From assembly GCA_024641365.1 (NCBI GenBank), contig JAHEDF010000221.1, forward strand, positions 1-6,623: a DNA stretch of 6,623 nt, in the 5' to 3' direction. Below are positions 1 through 6,396 of this stretch, piece by piece. Positions within the stretch are counted from its first letter, which is position 1. Each line of letters begins with the position of its first letter. The notes beneath the pieces were generated by a model. It was given only the letters and a program-made list of their open reading frames with translations, made no database searches and had not been told where the DNA came from. This DNA is from Planctomycetota bacterium. Its GTDB lineage: Bacteria > Planctomycetota > UBA11346. Both the position numbers and the translations under genes were made by a program.

Positions 1-1
1 T

Positions 2-490
2 CATAAAATTCCTCAAGTTGGTATCGTTGTCATTGAAGACGATGTTGAAATCGGCGCTAATTCGTGTTTAGACCGTGCTCGTTTTGGTAGTACACGCATT
101 GGTAAGGGTACAAAAATAGATAACCTCGTGCAAGTTGCTCACAATGTCGAAACAGGTCATCACTGTATTATTGTCGCGCAAGTTGGCGTGGCTGGCTCAA
201 CTAAATTAGGAAATTATGTGACCTTGGCTGGCCAAGCAGGTATTAGCGGACACATTACTATCGGCGATCACGCCATCGTGACCGGTAAAGCCGGCGTATC
301 GAAAAGTATTCCTCCGCGTTTGGTCGTGCGTGGTTCGCCTGCGCAAGAAATTAAATCTGCCCAAGCACAAGAAGTTGCCGTACGACGCTTACCTGCTACA
401 CAGGCAACGGTAAAAGATTTACTCGTGCGCGTTGCAGAATTAGAAAAACGATTAAATGCATTAGCAAATCCGCCAGGAAATAATGCATGA
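2..490 (+). CDS. lpxD: UDP-3-O-acylglucosamine N-acyltransferase LpxD, C-terminal part (5' end outside the window)
   Basis: LpxD transfers a 3-hydroxyacyl chain from acyl carrier protein to the amino group of UDP-3-O-acylglucosamine, the step after LpxC in lipid A synthesis, in the cytoplasm. The open frame runs in from the left edge and shows 162 residues. They form a left-handed beta-helix of hexapeptide repeats (fragment residues about 5-115), with the family motif DNLVQVAHN at 40-48. His47 of the fragment matches the catalytic base of E. coli LpxD (His239), and His84 in GISGH matches a second conserved histidine. The last 30 residues form a predicted amphipathic helix ([18 protein letters not shown]), as expected for the C-terminal helices of LpxD trimers. 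The N-terminal uridine-binding domain is missing only because the window starts late. The TGA stop overlaps the ATG of the next gene. LpxA is the nearest alternative, but the AHN motif context and the C-terminal helix favour LpxD. Confidence 0.95.
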   Translation, partial: HKIPQVGIVVIEDDVEIGANSCLDRARFGSTRIGKGTKIDNLVQVAHNVETGHHCIIVAQVGVAGSTKLGNYVTLAGQAGISGHITIGDHAIVTGKAGVSKSIPPRLVVRGSPAQEIKSAQAQEVAVRRLPATQATVKDLLVRVAELEKRLNALANPPGNNA

Positions 491-1782
491 GTGCCCAACG
501 CACCATCGCAAAACCAGCTCACGTCGTTGGCATCGGTTTACACTCCGGTGAAACCTGCCATGTCACCTTCAAACCAGCGCCACCGGATACTGGCATGGTT
601 TTTGTGCGCACTGATTTACCAGGCAAGCCGTCAATAACTGCGCATCCATCACGTTTGTGTCAACGCATGCGGCGCACGGCAATTGCTGACATGGTTGGTG
701 ATGTTGAAGTTGAAGTCCATACCACTGAACATTTTTTATCTGCCTGTGTTGGTCTCGGAGTCGATAATTTAATTATCGAATTAGATGCCGTCGAGCTACC
801 TGGTTTAGATGGTTCAGCTTTAGATTTTGCCACGTGCTTACGCGACGCTGGACTTGTTGATCAAGTCAGTGCGCGTCGTCATTTTGATGTCACTGAACCA
901 ATTTCTATTAGTGATGGGAAAAGTTCAATTATCGCCTTGCCACATGCAGATGGATTAAAAATTACCTATACGTTAGATGATCACGGTGGTGCATTAGGTG
1001 GTGCACAAGTTGTCGAAGTAGAATTAACCGAAGAATCATTTATCGAAAAAATAGCTCCCGCCCGGACTTTTTGTTTAGCAAAAGAAGTTGAGATGTTGCG
1101 TGCGCTTGGTTTAGGCAAGGGTGCCACCACAAAAAACACCTGCGTCTACGATGGCACTAAAATTATCGATAATGAATTACGTTTTCCAGACGAAGCAGCT
1201 CGTCATAAAATTTTAGATCTTATTGGTGATTTGGCGCACGCCACCAAACGATTAAATGCTCACATTATCGCGGTCCGAACTGGCCACCGTGAAAATATGT
1301 TATTGGTCCAAGAATTAAATCGGCGCATTGAAAAAACTGAACGACCCGCGGTCATTTTTGATATTCCTCGTATTTTATCACTGCTGCCACATCGCTATCC
1401 CTTTTTATTAGTTGATCGTGTCATTGAATACACACCCGGGAAAACCATCGTTGGTTTAAAAAATGTCACCATCAACGAACCCTTTTTCCAAGGTCATTTT
1501 CCTAACACGCCAGTTATGCCTGGTGTGTTATTATTAGAAGCCATGGCTCAAACGGGCGCACTCATGCTGATGGATATGGAAGAGAGCAAAGGTCGCGTTC
1601 CTTATTTCATGAGTTTGGACAAAGCTAAATTTAGACGTCCAGTTTTTCCTGGGGACCAATTACGCATTGAAATTGAAGTGATTCGCATGCGTTCCCGTAT
1701 GTCATCATGCCTCGGCCGCATTTTGGTTGCAGACCAATTAGTATGCGAGGCTGAAATTCGCTCGGTGATGATGGATCGATAG
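487..1782 (+). CDS. lpxC/fabZ: Bifunctional LpxC-FabZ fusion: UDP-3-O-acyl-GlcNAc deacetylase / 3-hydroxyacyl-ACP dehydratase
   Basis: The protein has 431 residues and two complete enzymes in series. Residues 1 to about 283 are LpxC, the zinc deacetylase that commits UDP-3-O-acyl-GlcNAc to lipid A. Its expected zinc ligands are His82 (TTEH), His240 and Asp244 ([10 protein letters not shown]); the catalytic Glu81, Lys241, Asp248 and His267 (RTGH) and the RTF motif at 193-195 are also present. Residues from about 287 to 431 are FabZ, a hot-dog-fold dehydratase of the fatty acid cycle, with catalytic His337 (QGHFP) and Glu351 ([12 protein letters not shown]). The linker is only a few residues long. 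The ATG overlaps the lpxD stop (ATGA), and AGGA at 475-478 lies 8 bases upstream, so the two genes are probably translationally coupled. The fusion is an established architecture in Bacteroidota/Chlorobi and PVC bacteria. Every key residue of both halves is visible, so both should be active. Confidence 0.96.
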   Translation: MSAQRTIAKPAHVVGIGLHSGETCHVTFKPAPPDTGMVFVRTDLPGKPSITAHPSRLCQRMRRTAIADMVGDVEVEVHTTEHFLSACVGLGVDNLIIELDAVELPGLDGSALDFATCLRDAGLVDQVSARRHFDVTEPISISDGKSSIIALPHADGLKITYTLDDHGGALGGAQVVEVELTEESFIEKIAPARTFCLAKEVEMLRALGLGKGATTKNTCVYDGTKIIDNELRFPDEAARHKILDLIGDLAHATKRLNAHIIAVRTGHRENMLLVQELNRRIEKTERPAVIFDIPRILSLLPHRYPFLLVDRVIEYTPGKTIVGLKNVTINEPFFQGHFPNTPVMPGVLLLEAMAQTGALMLMDMEESKGRVPYFMSLDKAKFRRPVFPGDQLRIEIEVIRMRSRMSSCLGRILVADQLVCEAEIRSVMMDR

Positions 1783-1793
1783 CTTTTTGTTTC

Positions 1794-1926
1794 GGGGCTT
1801 CGCCCCAAACCCCACGGACTTTGTCGTGGTTCGTTCATTCGCGCTGCGCGCTCGGTGAACGTGGTCCGATCGGCTGCGCCGATTTTATCGGACCACCACC
1901 ACTCGGCGTCCGGTCGGGCTGCGCCC
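1794..1926. repeat. Intergenic chain of GC-rich palindromes (REP-like element)
   Basis: Five stem-loops lie one after another. They are GGGGC/GCCCC around TTC (1794-1806); CCACG/CGTGG (1812-1829); GTTCA/TGAAC (1833-1860) enclosing GCGC/GCGC around TGC; GTGGTCCGAT/ATCGGACCAC (1861-1896) enclosing an inner hairpin; and GGGC/GCCC around TGC (1916-1926). Four of the hairpin tips share the core GCTKCGC, at 1797, 1843, 1873 and 1918. The stretch is more GC-rich than the flanking genes and has no credible coding content. This resembles the palindromic intergenic repeats found in many copies in bacterial genomes, but copy number cannot be judged from one window. No run of T follows the stems on either strand, so a simple intrinsic terminator is unlikely. 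A structured RNA or mRNA-stabilising element remains possible. Confidence 0.6.
1861..1896. repeat. 10-bp inverted repeat with a nested competing hairpin
   Basis: GTGGTCCGAT (1861-1870) and ATCGGACCAC (1887-1896) are perfect reverse complements separated by 16 bases. Inside, ATCGGC (1869-1874) and GCCGAT (1878-1883) form a second perfect stem around TGC. The inner stem shares the last two bases of the outer left arm, so the two either stack with a small rearrangement or compete. This is the strongest stem in the palindrome chain and the best seed for finding further copies in the genome. Confidence 0.65.
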
Positions 1927-1957
1927 TCCATCTCATATATCAGTATTGCAGCTCACG

Positions 1958-1969
1958 CAGAAATTTCTG
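1958..1969. promoter_or_regulatory. 12-bp perfect palindrome, possible operator
   Basis: CAGAAATTTCTG is a perfect dyad. It sits 88 bases upstream of the yqgE start, in AT-richer DNA just outside the palindrome chain. Its position would suit a dimeric regulator, but it matches no regulator consensus I can name. A single palindrome of this size can occur by chance. Confidence 0.2.
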
Positions 1970-2056
1970 TGACTACATAATATCGATTTTTCATCACGTG
2001 GACGCGGGACGAGAATGCCGTTTTGCCTCAGCCTTGGTTAGGTATACAGTGGGGCC

Positions 2057-2590
2057 ATGCGACCTCGCTCCGGTGTCTTATTGGCTTCAAGCCCACAAAT
2101 GAGTGATCCGAATTTTTTACGGACTGTTATTTATTTATTAGATCACGGGAAAAATGGTTCACTCGGATTTATTATTAATCGTGCTTTGGAAATACCGCTT
2201 AAAGAATTATGGCAAGAGGTTCCACTTGGTTTAGCTGAAGAATGTCTGGCCGCTGAAGGTGGACCGGTTGATCGGCATAAAGGATTATTGGTGCATTGTG
2301 ATACCAGCTTACCCGGCGCACAATTAATGGCAGAAGGAATTGCTGTGGGTGGTGATTTAATCGCACTAACTGATCGTTGGCAAAATGGTAGTGATGCGGT
2401 TGGTCCACGCTTATTTTTAGGACACAGCGGTTGGTCAGTTGGGCAATTAGAGACAGAAATTGAAGAAGGTGCTTGGATAGTCCGTCCCGGGCGACTGGAT
2501 TTATTAATAACGCCGAATCCATCCGATATGCTGTGGCAACAGGTTGTGGAAGGTCATAATGGTGGAACACCTGAACCAAGCCGAAACTAA
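2057..2590 (+). CDS. YqgE/AlgH family protein (UPF0301)
   Basis: The 177-residue protein matches the YqgE/AlgH family over its whole length (E. coli YqgE is about 187 residues). Family landmarks in order are SDPNF near residue 16, NGSLGFIINR (33-42), GGPV (68-71), LGHSGWSVGQLE (121-132), the GAW motif ending at Trp140, and DMLW (157-160). There is no signal peptide or membrane segment, so it is probably cytoplasmic. The biochemical role of the family is not established. AlgH was named from Pseudomonas alginate work, and in many genomes yqgE sits beside ruvX (yqgF), which is not the case here. An in-frame TAG at 2039-2041 leaves this ATG as the only sensible start. No proper ribosome site precedes it: GGGG at 2051-2054 is only two bases away. 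A TATACA box at 2043-2048 suggests a very short or absent leader. Confidence 0.92.
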   Translation: MRPRSGVLLASSPQMSDPNFLRTVIYLLDHGKNGSLGFIINRALEIPLKELWQEVPLGLAEECLAAEGGPVDRHKGLLVHCDTSLPGAQLMAEGIAVGGDLIALTDRWQNGSDAVGPRLFLGHSGWSVGQLETEIEEGAWIVRPGRLDLLITPNPSDMLWQQVVEGHNGGTPEPSRN

Positions 2591-2655
2591 GCTGACACTC
2601 TAGATGGCATGGCTTTCTTCATCATCTCTTCACATTATCTACTAGGTTTCTAACT

Positions 2656-3294
2656 ATGGTAACATTGCTACTTCGATTACTGTTTTTCGTTTGCCTGCTG
2701 AGTATATTCGCTGGATGTGGGCGATGGGTACCTGGGTATATCGTCACTGAAGATGGTGAAGTTTTATCAAATACTGATGAAAATATGCGCTCCTCGACCA
2801 TAAATACGATGCGGTCACAATTAGATACTCAACTTGGTGAATATTGGCGTACAGATATCACTATTGCAGAATTACCGATTCATCAGGCGGATGATAGAAC
2901 TTTATCAAATGGATGGATGTGGCCAAAAGCAACTATTTCAATTACGGTCATTGGGAATGGTAAGGGCGATCCGTTGCTAACAAACGAGGAAATTACTAAA
3001 GCTGTTTACGATTACATGTATCATAAAGTAGAACGTCCGACAAAAAATTTACTTGTTACCACCACGAGTGTCGTAGACGTAGATCGTTTTAAACCATCAA
3101 TAGTTAATGTTTCACATTTAACGACAAACAGTAACTCCGAACAAAAATATACCGTTCAAAGTGACGATACGTATGCTGATCTAAGTTTAGCCTTTTATGG
3201 AAGTACGGCGCATTGGCGCATCATTGCTAATGCCAATAAATCAATTGAGCTAAAACCAGGTGTTGAGATTATAATTCCTCCCAAGCCGAAATAA
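2656..3294 (+). CDS. Predicted lipoprotein with a C-terminal LysM-like domain
   Basis: I do not recognise this 212-residue protein as a named family. Residues 1-20 are a short hydrophobic leader with one Arg, ending in a lipobox-like FAGC; Cys21 would be lipidated by the lipoprotein pathway, placing the protein in the cell envelope. Residues about 22-155 have no motif I can name. They include an N-x-R-S-S-T stretch near 43 and a beta-rich part around 90-100 (KATISITVIG). Residues about 164-208 resemble LysM: a YTVQSDDT opening in place of the usual GDT, then LAFYG, HWRIIANAN and PGVEIIIP, which follow the pattern of LysM peptidoglycan-binding modules. The gene starts 65 bases after yqgE, with TAGG at 2643-2646 as a weak ribosome site, so co-transcription with yqgE is possible. 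Its job is probably envelope anchoring, but this is inference. Confidence 0.75.
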   Translation: MVTLLLRLLFFVCLLSIFAGCGRWVPGYIVTEDGEVLSNTDENMRSSTINTMRSQLDTQLGEYWRTDITIAELPIHQADDRTLSNGWMWPKATISITVIGNGKGDPLLTNEEITKAVYDYMYHKVERPTKNLLVTTTSVVDVDRFKPSIVNVSHLTTNSNSEQKYTVQSDDTYADLSLAFYGSTAHWRIIANANKSIELKPGVEIIIPPKPK

Positions 3295-3327
3295 ATACCT
3301 TGCGACAGAATGGTTTTTGTTACTCTG

Positions 3328-4998
3328 CTAAGATTTCTTTTTCTTAGGAATATTTTCTGCCATGCGTTTTCCTAAACGATCCAATGCTGGGCATGAGTCG
3401 TATGGATCCAATTGCACACTTAACAAGCTATAGCTCGTTTTATTGTCAACGGCTTGCATCCAAGCATCGACAAAATCTCCTTCTGTACTCACTTTGAGTG
3501 CCCAACCAGCGCCAAGCACATCTGGCAAACGATGATAATTCCAATTCAAAATATCATTGTAACTGCCATCCTGAATCGCCCGTTCCGTGGTGTAACCTTT
3601 ATTATCTAGGACGATGACGATCGGATTCAGGCCTTGTCTCACCACTGTCGATAATTCCATACCAGTCATTTGAAATGCTCCATCACCAACGAGTACGACA
3701 GGCCGTAGTTTTTTCTGTGCTAAACTAACTCCGACACTGGCTGGTATAGCAAAACCCATAGACGTATAATAAGCCGGAGCGACAAATTCTGTGCGCCGAT
3801 GAATAGTTAAATCTATAGCACCGAATAAACATAATCCGACATCACAAACGACTGCCATATCGTCATCTAGCCGTTCATTTATTAATTCAAACATGCGCGT
3901 TACTTTAAGTAATTTTTTTGGTACAACTGGCGCAACTTTTTGTTTGTTTTTAGCCTTAATTTTCTGCTGACGACGTGGAATTTTAGCTGACAGGAGCCCA
4001 CGCACAAATGCATCAAATGGCACGCGGTCATAGCGATGACGACTTATTTGAACTTTTTCACTCGTTGCTTCAATGGTATTACTCACATCAATATTAGCCG
4101 TAAATATTCCTAAATTTACATCTGTTAAAAAGGTGCCTAGCATTAATAGACAATCACTGCTTTCGACCGCTTTGGTTACATCTTCACGTCCCATTGCTCC
4201 TTCATACACGCCCAAATAATTAGGGTGTAATTCACTAATGACCGATTTTCCTAATATTGTAACCGCTATGGGAATGCCGGTGCGTTCTGAAATATTTAAT
4301 AATTCAATTCCAAGTCCATAACGATGGACTTCAACATCAGCTAAAATAACTGGGCGTTTTGCCTGTTTTAAACGCTCAACGGCTTCTGCAATTGCTTCTG
4401 ATAAGGCCGCTTCATCAGTATCTGGATTTGGTAATGCACTTGGGACTGGATGTTCAGGTACGACATCCACCATATCACGGGGTAATTCAATATAGACAGG
4501 TCGTTTAAGTCGCCAACACGTTGCTAAAGCACGATCAATTTCTCTAAATGCGGTATCAGGATCTTCGATAGCCACCGCACACGCCGTTATGCGATCAAAT
4601 ATTTCTTTTTGCGTCGCAAAGGTTTTTACTTTGTGATGTAATAAGGGATCATTAACCCGTTCTTTTAATCCTGGCGAACCGGAAATGACGACAACCGGAG
4701 ATTTTTCTGCATACGCACCAGCAATGGCGTTCGCGACACTTAATCCACCAACACAATACGTAACGCACACCGCACCCATACCGTGGACCCGGGCGTAAGC
4801 ATCGGCTGCGAAACCGGCACCGTCTTCTTTGCTAGTTCCGACAACGTTAATGCGACTATGGCATAATTGGTCATAAAATCCTAAAACATAATCGCCGGGA
4901 ATACCAAAAACATGTTCGACGCGATATTCTTGTAATCGACGAATTAAATAAGCACCAATGGTTTCTTTTGCTGCTGAGCGCTTGCTGCGTGTAGCCAT
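3328..4998 (-). CDS. Thiamine-diphosphate-dependent 2-keto acid decarboxylase (pyruvate/indolepyruvate decarboxylase family)
   Basis: The enzyme should decarboxylate a 2-keto acid such as pyruvate, indolepyruvate or a branched-chain keto acid to the aldehyde, in the cytoplasm. From the chosen start it has 556 residues, normal for the family. The N-terminal catalytic domain shows PGDY (Asp36), the cofactor-activating Glu58 and the His121-His122 pair (LLHHKV) typical of decarboxylases rather than acetolactate synthases. The C-terminal domain holds the cofactor motif GDG (438-440) to DN (465-466), then GYTTE with Glu472, and NDILNWNY. These match Asp27, Glu50, His113/His114 and Glu473 of Zymomonas pyruvate decarboxylase. 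A Lys-rich linker (about 346-362) precedes the last domain, and the protein ends in KKKKS. The ATG at 4998 has GGAGG six bases upstream (5005-5009). A longer TTG start at 5028 is possible but lies on the promoter. The substrate cannot be read from the sequence. Confidence 0.93.
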   Translation of the reverse strand: MATRSKRSAAKETIGAYLIRRLQEYRVEHVFGIPGDYVLGFYDQLCHSRINVVGTSKEDGAGFAADAYARVHGMGAVCVTYCVGGLSVANAIAGAYAEKSPVVVISGSPGLKERVNDPLLHHKVKTFATQKEIFDRITACAVAIEDPDTAFREIDRALATCWRLKRPVYIELPRDMVDVVPEHPVPSALPNPDTDEAALSEAIAEAVERLKQAKRPVILADVEVHRYGLGIELLNISERTGIPIAVTILGKSVISELHPNYLGVYEGAMGREDVTKAVESSDCLLMLGTFLTDVNLGIFTANIDVSNTIEATSEKVQISRHRYDRVPFDAFVRGLLSAKIPRRQQKIKAKNKQKVAPVVPKKLLKVTRMFELINERLDDDMAVVCDVGLCLFGAIDLTIHRRTEFVAPAYYTSMGFAIPASVGVSLAQKKLRPVVLVGDGAFQMTGMELSTVVRQGLNPIVIVLDNKGYTTERAIQDGSYNDILNWNYHRLPDVLGAGWALKVSTEGDFVDAWMQAVDNKTSYSLLSVQLDPYDSCPALDRLGKRMAENIPKKKKS

Positions 4999-5197
4999 AA
5001 GAAACCTCCGCTTTTGTAAGTATACCAACTCTTATCGAGACAGGAAAGGCCGTGTTCAGCCACACCGCACGGTTGCTTTATACGTGTTTTACCCCGCAAA
5101 ACATTTGTGGATTGCTAATTTTTTTGATATTGCTTGATCGTCATAATGTAAATAGGATTAAATTATTCCCACTTACTATTAATGAATGGAGAAATTC
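4999..5197. other. Shared divergent upstream region of the decarboxylase and dps genes
   Basis: This 199-base stretch separates two outward-facing genes and must hold both promoters. On the dps side, TTGATA at 5124-5129 is a possible -35, and the AT-rich CATAATGTAAAT at 5142-5153 contains several -10-like hexamers, but none combines a good match with 17-base spacing. TTGAT is repeated (5124-5128 and 5134-5138). I find no clear Fur, PerR or OxyR site. There is no coding potential in either direction. Confidence 0.5.
5005..5027 (-). promoter_or_regulatory. Ribosome binding site and extended -10 promoter of the decarboxylase gene
   Basis: Read on the minus strand, TGGTATACT (5027-5019) fits an extended -10 element (TGn followed by a 5-of-6 match to TATAAT). 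A convincing -35 is not seen, which is usual for extended -10 promoters. GGAGG (5009-5005) follows, six bases before the ATG at 4998. The predicted transcript would start near 5012, giving a short leader. The box overlaps the only longer start codon (TTG at 5028), which supports the ATG start. Confidence 0.45.
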
Positions 5198-5638
5198 ATG
5201 ACCTCACCTGTGATCAAATCTTTAACAGCCGTACTAGCCAATACCTATGCTCTCGCTGTCAAAACCCACGCTGCACATTGGAATGTAACTGGCACCGGTT
5301 TTTTTCAATTACATGATGCCTTTGCTGGACAGTACGGTGCGTTATTCGAAGCTGCAGATGAACTAGCTGAGCGCATTCGTGCGCTCAAATCAACAGCACC
5401 ACTCGGAATCAAAGACCTCGGACAAATGGCCACCGTTTCCGATCTTAGTACTGCACACGACGGTGTCACGTTAGCGAATATTTTACGCGATGATCACCGA
5501 CTTGCTTCCAAAGGTTGTGAGGCAGCGCGCGCTGTCGCTGAAGAAAATGGTGACGAAGCAACGGTCGATATGTTAATTGCGCGTATTGAAGAACATGACA
5601 AAACAGCGTGGATGTTAGAGGCTTATTGCAGTAAGTAA
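5198..5638 (+). CDS. dps: Dps-family ferritin-like protein (mini-ferritin)
   Basis: Dps proteins assemble into 12-subunit shells that oxidise and store iron using peroxide, protecting DNA. This 146-residue protein is mostly helical and shows the family signature: KTHAAHWNV with His27, LHD with His39, and ADELAERIRAL with Asp54 and Glu58, which match His31, His43, Asp58 and Glu62 of Listeria Dps. The position equivalent to Listeria Asp47 (Asp67 in E. coli) is Ala43, so one usual iron ligand at the intersubunit ferroxidase site is missing. There is no Lys-rich N-terminal tail of the E. coli type, so direct DNA binding is doubtful. GGAG at 5188-5191 lies six bases before this ATG. An earlier in-frame ATG at 5186 overlaps that site and is unlikely to be used. 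The gene is divergent from the decarboxylase and convergent with the globin gene. Confidence 0.92.
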   Translation: MTSPVIKSLTAVLANTYALAVKTHAAHWNVTGTGFFQLHDAFAGQYGALFEAADELAERIRALKSTAPLGIKDLGQMATVSDLSTAHDGVTLANILRDDHRLASKGCEAARAVAEENGDEATVDMLIARIEEHDKTAWMLEAYCSK

Positions 5639-5682
5639 TTATCCGCTTCTGTTCTTGTGTATGTCTATTTTTTCTTTGGACA

Positions 5683-6072
5683 TTACATCGGATGCGGTGC
5701 TCTGTCGTCTGTCCCTCTATTAATCATAGCTTGTGCTGTAAGACGCATGCGCTCTAAAAATAAAGCTCGGTGTTCAGTTGGCATAGCGCTTTCTGACACC
5801 GATGCTTCCATGCATGCCATCCATGTATCTGCAGCGGCTTGGTCAATTGTAAACGGCAAGTGTCGTGCGCGTAAACGTGGATGGCCACGCCAGGGACTAT
5901 AGCGAGCTGGACCGCCCCAAAATTCACTTTGGAAAGCAAATTGTTTTGCTTCGGTTTCCGTGATTTCAGGGGGAAATAAATGTGCAATCGCACTTTGTTG
6001 AATGCGTTTATAAAAATCTCGCAGTAACGGTTTGAAGACCGCATCACCACCAAAAGCATCCCATGGTTGCAT
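5683..6072 (-). CDS. Group II (GlbO-type) truncated haemoglobin
   Basis: The 129-residue protein is a small haem globin with the 2-over-2 helical fold, probably cytoplasmic, that binds oxygen or nitric oxide. Group II features are visible: the N-terminal FGGDAVFKPLLRDFYKRI stretch with Tyr21 at helix position B10, FWGGP (51-55), and RGHPRLRARH with His71 as the proximal haem ligand (F8). Trp84 in the following helix corresponds to the G8 tryptophan that marks group II. The length suits the family. The start is fixed by an in-frame TAG 12 bases upstream of the ATG. No convincing ribosome site precedes it, so initiation may be weak or on a short leader. The gene runs toward dps with 44 bases between the two stops. 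Protection from nitric oxide or oxygen handling is inferred from the family; the physiological role in this organism is unknown. Confidence 0.92.
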   Translation of the reverse strand: MQPWDAFGGDAVFKPLLRDFYKRIQQSAIAHLFPPEITETEAKQFAFQSEFWGGPARYSPWRGHPRLRARHLPFTIDQAAADTWMACMEASVSESAMPTEHRALFLERMRLTAQAMINRGTDDRAPHPM

Positions 6073-6396
6073 GCGAATAGTCTACGACATTTACAAAATA
6101 AAAAAGTGGCATTCCATTCATATTTATTTCATCGTGTAATAAATAATGATTGTATTTTGTATCATTTTGTGATTTTTAATTAGTGAGATAGAGACAACGA
6201 CTCATGATGGTTATCGTATAAAACGCTACGTGTCCGCAGGACATCGTTACCAGACACTTAAACTCGTGAATTATTGCACAATGCTAGCTTACAGACATGT
6301 GTTATCCTTGCTGTCTATAACAGTTTGCGTGCCATCGGAAAAATACCTTCCTTCTGCCACGATGTGTTTATACACCTCTGCACTCGGAGATACGCT
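6073..6396. other. AT-rich intergenic region between the globin and mutarotase genes
   Basis: This 324-base gap separates two divergent genes. Short open frames on both strands (for example from 6230 on the + strand) show no family resemblance and no ribosome site. AATGAT (6145-6150) and ATCATT (6161-6166) form a weak 6-bp AT-only stem. TATAAA at 6217-6222 is a possible -10 box for the mutarotase gene but has no good -35. I see no RNA gene or known operator here. Confidence 0.45.

Noticed and set aside
1794..1806. GGGGC/GCCCC hairpin as an intrinsic terminator of the lpx operon
   Set aside because: No T run follows on either strand; the hairpin belongs with the palindrome chain.
1794..1926. 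CRISPR array
   Set aside because: The units are short palindromes of differing sequence, not identical repeats separated by unique spacers of constant length.
1602..1931. Minus-strand open frame over the 3' end of lpxC-fabZ and the repeat
   Set aside because: It lies antisense to a certain gene and its sequence is low-complexity and basic with no recognisable domain.
1821..2102. Open frame on the + strand across the intergenic palindrome chain
   Set aside because: It is Cys-rich, follows the hairpins, overlaps the start of yqgE in another frame, and has neither a ribosome site nor family resemblance.
2199..2579. Minus-strand open frame inside yqgE
   Set aside because: It is a shadow of a gene with full family matches on the other strand.
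3295..3347. Bidirectional terminator between the lipoprotein and decarboxylase genes
   Set aside because: Only weak AT-rich stems such as CTAAG/CTTAG are present, partly inside the decarboxylase coding end, without a proper GC stem and T run.
4999..5028. TTG start adding ten residues to the decarboxylase
   Set aside because: The ATG at 4998 has GGAGG six bases upstream, and the added codons overlap the likely promoter and ribosome site.
5186..5197. Earlier ATG of dps
   Set aside because: It overlaps the GGAG that serves the ATG at 5198 and has no ribosome site of its own; family members begin near the later Met.
5754..6059. Second minus-strand frame within the truncated haemoglobin gene
   Set aside because: It is out of frame with a protein that has all group II globin landmarks.
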